Of a stretch of DNA of 64,000 bases, positions 59,527 to 64,000 are shown piece by piece; the stretch's first letter is position 1, and each line of letters starts with the position of its first letter. Below the pieces are notes generated by a model. That model did no database searches. It worked only from the letters and a program-made list of their open reading frames with translations, and had not been told where the DNA came from. Source of the stretch: Micromussa lordhowensis (Eukaryota; Cnidaria; Anthozoa; Scleractinia; Lobophylliidae); assembly GCA_964020085.1 (NCBI GenBank), contig OZ026608.1, positions 15,679,979 through 15,743,978 on the forward strand. Reading direction: 5' to 3'. The translations under genes and the position numbers were made by a program.

Positions 59527-60806
59527 CTAACAAAAGAATTTCACATGTTTATTGTTTATGATATCATTGTAATAGTAACCTTGAAAACGTGTGAGTACCT
59601 CAGGTACTTGCAGTACCTCGGGTACTCAGATAATCAAGACATTTCAAGAAAAGGAAAGAAATGGAAATAGTTTTTGCAAGGCTGGTGCAAAGTTGTGAAG
59701 TGGGCAGCTTTGTTGCCCAAAAGGAGGAAGGTTACTCCCATATTGGGCTATATAGGTATGTATGGTCCTAAAGGTTATGGTTTTTGGGCAATTTTGGTTT
59801 GAAGAAAGGGTACAAATTTTTACCAGTTTGGTCTGAAATAGGGGATGTTTCATAAACCCTGGCTTGACATTGCATGGCATTTTGTTAACAAGGAACTATT
59901 TTTTCTGCATCAAATTGGCATATTCGTAGCCCTTCTCAAATTTTTACCCAAATGGAAGCTATTTCTGGTTTGCTGCAGTCATATATTGGAGTTGTTTACC
60001 AATATTTTAGAGGTCTCAGAGAAGGGGTATCAATTTTTGGGTCAGGCCTGAAATACGGTAAGGAAAAACCAGAGATTTAGATCTGAAATAGGTTCGCTTT
60101 CAAGGTTTGGTCCATATACCCCCACATACCCCCACATACAGTGGGGAGTACCCCCCCCCCAGCTTTGTTGATAGTTAGTAGGCAGGCCTGGATTTACCAT
60201 CTTTTTCTAAAGAATCAAGTTCTTACCGGCAGCCTGCTATCTTTGACATATATTTGTCTACATTCCCCTCTTAATAGCTATCTTATTTCTCATGGTACGT
60301 ACAGGGTTCAGATTACAAATCATAAACATAGGCACGCAAGGCGTGCAAGAGTTATTTTTTTAATTAAAAGGTTATGAAAATAGGAGCATTTAAGGGAGTG
60401 TTTACAGTGACAATTTAGTTAATTTGACAAGTGTTTTTGGCTACGATGCACAGCACGAAAGAAAGTGAGAATTTATGATATACATACGATCTTAAATCTC
60501 TAAGATAAACGAATAGTAGGCCTTACAATTTTGATTTAAAAGTCTGGCTGCCTGGTTTATGTTGAGAGTGGAAAGAGGCGAAGTGAAGGCCTTGGCGTTG
60601 TTTATTTTAACGAGAGAGAATGGGTGATTGTTTTTGGGTAGGTTTTTGAGTTGGTGCGCAAAGAAAGGGCTGTGAATTTTTTCTTTGTAGAGGAGCAAGC
60701 CATATATGTGTATTTTGTGCTTCCATAATAAAACATGGAGTATTGACAGATGATGTTTTAATACCGAAAAAAGAAAGAGAAAAAAACACCTCTGACACGT
60801 TGACAG
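59527..60806. other. Region upstream of the BTB exons, no gene seen
   Basis: An upstream BTB exon is expected here or further right, but none could be placed. The stretch contains a near-palindrome GAGTACCTCAGGTACTTGCA at 59592-59626, a CCCCACATACCCCCACATAC run near 60120 and a C-run at 60150-60160. Confidence 0.4.
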
Positions 60807-61487
60807 TCTAATTTAATTCATTCCCATATGAAAAACAAAAGTGTCAAATTACCATTTGTAACTAAAAATAGCAGGCATCTCGTGGGAACAAGTGGTAATG
60901 ATTTGCCAGCTCTAATTGAATTTACTCCCTTGTGAAAAACAAGTGTCAAATTACCCTTTGTAACTAAAAAATAAAATATCTCGTTATATTTCCATGCAAC
61001 AACAACAAAACAATCGTTACCTGTACCTATTGTAAACGTTCGAACTCTTTCAAATCAAAATAGTCTCGTCTCCTCTAAAACATTTCGTAAGAACTAGAAG
61101 CAATGATGCGTGACGTCTAATTGAATTTTCTGCTTGTGAAAAACAAAAATATCAAGTTACCATTTGTAACTAAAAATAGCAAGCATCTCGTGGGACCAAG
61201 TGGTGATGATTTGCCAGCTCTAATTGAATTTACTCCCTTGTGAAAAACAAAAGTGTCAAATTACCCTTTGTAACGAAAAAATAAAAATATCTTGTTATAT
61301 TTGCACACAACAAGAACACAGCAACCGTTACCTGTACCTATTGTAAACATTCGAACTCTTTCAAATCAAAATAGTCTCGTCTCCTCTAAAACCTTTTGTA
61401 AGAACTAGAAGCAATGATGCGTGACGTCTAATTGAATTTACTCCTTGTGAAAAACAAAAATATCAAGTTACCTTTGTAACTAACAAT
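60807..61487. repeat. Tandem repeat, about 310-bp unit, 2.2 copies
   Basis: Units start TCTAATTGAATT at 60807, 61116 and 61427, the third truncated. Each full unit also contains an internal half-repeat (ATTGAATTTACTCCCTTGTG, CAAATTACCCTTTGTAAC), so it is itself a diverged duplication. AT-rich and non-coding. Confidence 0.85.
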
Positions 61488-61689
61488 AAATTTGATTGGC
61501 TGTTTATAGTAGATCCGATCTGATTGGTGTGACATACATACATCTCTCACTGACTCACTGACTCCCTGACTCACTGATCCATTGACCCGTCCACAACATA
61601 CTCGACGCGCCGACTAAGAGATATTTTTTTACAAAAAAATAACTCAATAAATTTGTCTGGATTGATCTAAATATATTGCAGCAACAGAG

Positions 61690-61927
61690 GCTGGTACCAA
61701 TTTACATACCAGTCAGTGTAAAATGAAGACTACAATGTACATACTGCAGACCAGGGATAAAATGCAGACTAAGCGTAAAATGCAGACTACAGACTGTAGA
61801 TTTTTTAGCTGAATCATGTTATCATTTCCATCATGGAGATCTAACTGTAAACAGACTAATCAGAGTGTTATTTATGGTTAACTGGAGTGATATTCAGGCT
61901 AACCAGAGTGTAGCACTTGATAATTAA

Positions 61928-61974
<47 letters not shown>

Positions 61975-62346
61975 TGAGGCCGAGTTGGCTTTAACCGATC
62001 TCATATCCAACCAGCACAAATGGAATAATTGTTTTATTAAATTCTCAACCTTCGGTTTTGCTAAATTTTATGAAAGTCTAATTAAGACATGACCGGAAAG
62101 TGATGTGACTTCCGGGCGCCATTTGAGTGACATTTGCCGCATTCATTTCCATATAAGGTCAAACGCAGGTATAATGGCTGGTAACCGAGATCTAGTGAAC
62201 CAATCAGAAAGCTAGAATTGCATTATCCGAGGTTGAGAATTTAATAATGGACATTACTCCTGGTCTGCAGTCTGCATTTTTCCCTCGCTCTGAATTTTAC
62301 TTCAAGGCTGCAGTCTGCAGTCTGCAGTCTGCGTTTTACACTGACC
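61690..62346. mobile_element. Nested inverted repeats with CTGCAGTCTGCATTTTA-type arms
   Basis: Outer arms at 61690-61802 and 62257-62346 are made of repeated CAGACTACAGAC / GTCTGCAGTCTGC and share GTCAGTGTAAAA. Inside are a hairpin with ACAATTATTCCAT ends (61929-62033) and an element with TTAAATTCTCAACC ends (62037-62246). The latter contains GCCATTTGAGTGACATTTGC. Confidence 0.55.
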
Positions 62347-64000
62347 GATTTAACTTACATACTTCTAAATATATGTTTGGGGAGAGAGAAGCACTTCGAC
62401 ATCAAAGAAAACAACACATCACACCCTGTCTGGATCGCGATGCTCTTTTCAAACCGGTGATAAATATTCGTGATGAATCGAATGACAGCGTGAAATTATA
62501 ATATTTGCTTTTCTTGTAACTGACGAGTACAAAACTAGATGTTGTTGTAAGGTTCTGGGTGAGTTGGTAACAGTGTATAAGGAACCCTCCAAAAATGAAG
62601 AATTGTTCAGTAACACTTTCCCTGTAAAAGACGGTCATACCATTTCTCATACCTTAAAATATGAGCTACGAATCCAGCCAACTTTTTCTTCAACTACACA
62701 AGTTTGTCAGCGTACAACAGAGAAACTAGTTTACTCTTCGTGTAGAATTAACAAAATATCACACATTGGAAAAGATAGGTCCGTCTGGCATACATATGTT
62801 GGATTTCTATACACATCCCATCCTTTTCTGCTCTGGAGAAGGAACTCTATTGCAAAGGTTGTTTCCCACATGTAATCAAAGTCCTTGAAACTTAAAAGTG
62901 TACTGAAACAATGCTATTACTTATTTTTGTCTATCGTTAACATAAAGAAAGACTCGAAGAATAATTAACAATTATTGGATGAGGATGAACACAGGATCGT
63001 GATTTGTCAGAGGCGAGCAAATCGATTATTTGCCGAAGCCAAAGTCTGAGGCAAATAATTGATCTGCGAGGATTCAAGTCTGAAATTATGTTTTATTTAA
63101 GCCAGGTAGTCACAGCTCTTTTCCTCTCCTTTGTTACGGGGAAGAACTGAAAGAGGCTAAGGAGAAAGGTGAGCCAAAATGTCGGACAATTTGAAAGTTT
63201 TTTTCGAGTTGGATTTTTTTTTTTCGCAGAGAGCCTTAAGGCATTTTGTAGATTTAAGTGAAAAAGAAAAAAAAATGTTTTGGGCGCTCCTAACGCCGAC
63301 GAGAAGAGATTAGTAAGGCCAGGAGCCAATCATTAGGAGCGTGCAACTACCCCATATTCCTGTCACGGCGTTTTCGCAGACCGATCTATTTTTAGTCTGA
63401 ATTTACCGCGAATTCAGACCCCGCAGGAACCTCAGTGACCAATCACAAGCACTGACGTCATCATTTTGCCGGAAGATTAAAAAGAAAAACGGTCATTTTT
63501 CCTTACCAATGCGCGCTCATGTAGACCAGAAACGACCTACTTTGCGGGAAAAGAAGCCTAAAAATAGATCGGCCTGTACATCATTTTTATAAACGCTCGT
63601 GGGATCGTAAGAGAAAATATCGACCTTAAGTAGTCTTTGACATGCTGAGCAAGAAACACGTTTAGGAATTTGCCGACCTCACATGTACACACAAAATACT
63701 CCTCGTTATTCTATACCAAAATACTTTATTATTTAAAAATGATTATTCTATTTACACGAAAACTAAAAAGGCAATGTTCAAAACTCCTTTTTGCAAAGCG
63801 ACAGTCCGTGACACCGTACAAGAAAAGTGTTTGGCTTCATAGCTCAAGTTACATATCTGTGAAATACAGATTGGGAAGTGAGCTGACGGTCCATTTATCC
63901 AGCGGATGTTGTGTTCTGAACTGGTAGAACTGCCAAGCTTCAAGTTTAGTTTTCAACTCAGAGAAGGTTGTTTCATTGACGTTTACATCGTTTTGCTGCA
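62347..64000. other. Right edge of window, no gene recognised
   Basis: Open stretches here are short and lack splice or family support. A CGATCTATTTTTAGTCTGAA block near 63383 is mirrored around 63550-63572 (CCTAAAAATAGATCGG), suggesting an inverted-repeat element of about 190 bp. Around 62960-63080 there is GGCAAATAATTGATC-type foldback sequence. Confidence 0.4.

Noticed and set aside
62564..62875. 103-codon plus-strand frame near the right end
   Set aside because: No recognised family, no supporting neighbours, and a start chosen only by an open frame.

Overview
The window is intron-rich animal nuclear DNA. It most likely comes from an anthozoan cnidarian, probably a stony coral. The evidence is short phase-preserving exons with GT..AG borders, metazoan-type ciliary, reticulon and BTB proteins, and a dense load of small inverted-repeat elements, tRNA-derived SINE pieces and a Penelope-like element remnant. 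The taxon call is inference from repeat style and protein types; no marker gene is present.

Layout. (1) 787-19254, plus strand: the gene for CFAP57 (WDR65), an axonemal WD40/coiled-coil protein, in 16 exons. Its first roughly 170 codons lie upstream of the window. (2) 17767-26988: a 3,074-bp segment holding the last three CFAP57 exons, the stop codon and the poly(A) signal is present three times in perfect tandem register, with only four base differences seen by eye. (3) 37822-27882, minus strand: a six-exon gene for a 564-residue protein of unknown function. A von Willebrand A domain sits between two copies of one roughly 100-residue module. It converges on CFAP57. (4) 37823-43351: gene-free, repeat-rich. 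(5) 49938-43352, minus strand: a reticulon gene (seven coding exons seen, 5' end not found) with a C-terminal dilysine ER signal. One intron holds a Penelope-like remnant with a hammerhead-type ribozyme motif. (6) 49939-54811: gene-poor, with a nested set of inverted-repeat elements. (7) 59526-54812, minus strand: a BTB/POZ gene, two coding exons seen, with a possible membrane-anchor exon inside its intron. (8) 59527-64000: no gene recognised; tandem and inverted repeats.

The four genes do not form an obvious pathway. CFAP57 acts in motile cilia, the reticulon shapes ER membrane, BTB proteins usually oligomerise or act as adaptors, and the vWA protein is uncharacterised. The strongest leads are the recent in-frame-compatible triplication of the CFAP57 3' end, whose breakpoint lies inside a MITE terminal repeat; the symmetric module-vWA-module protein; and the ribozyme-bearing Penelope remnant. 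All comparisons were made by eye. Exon joins rest on splice consensus, reading phase and remembered family similarity, not on transcript data.
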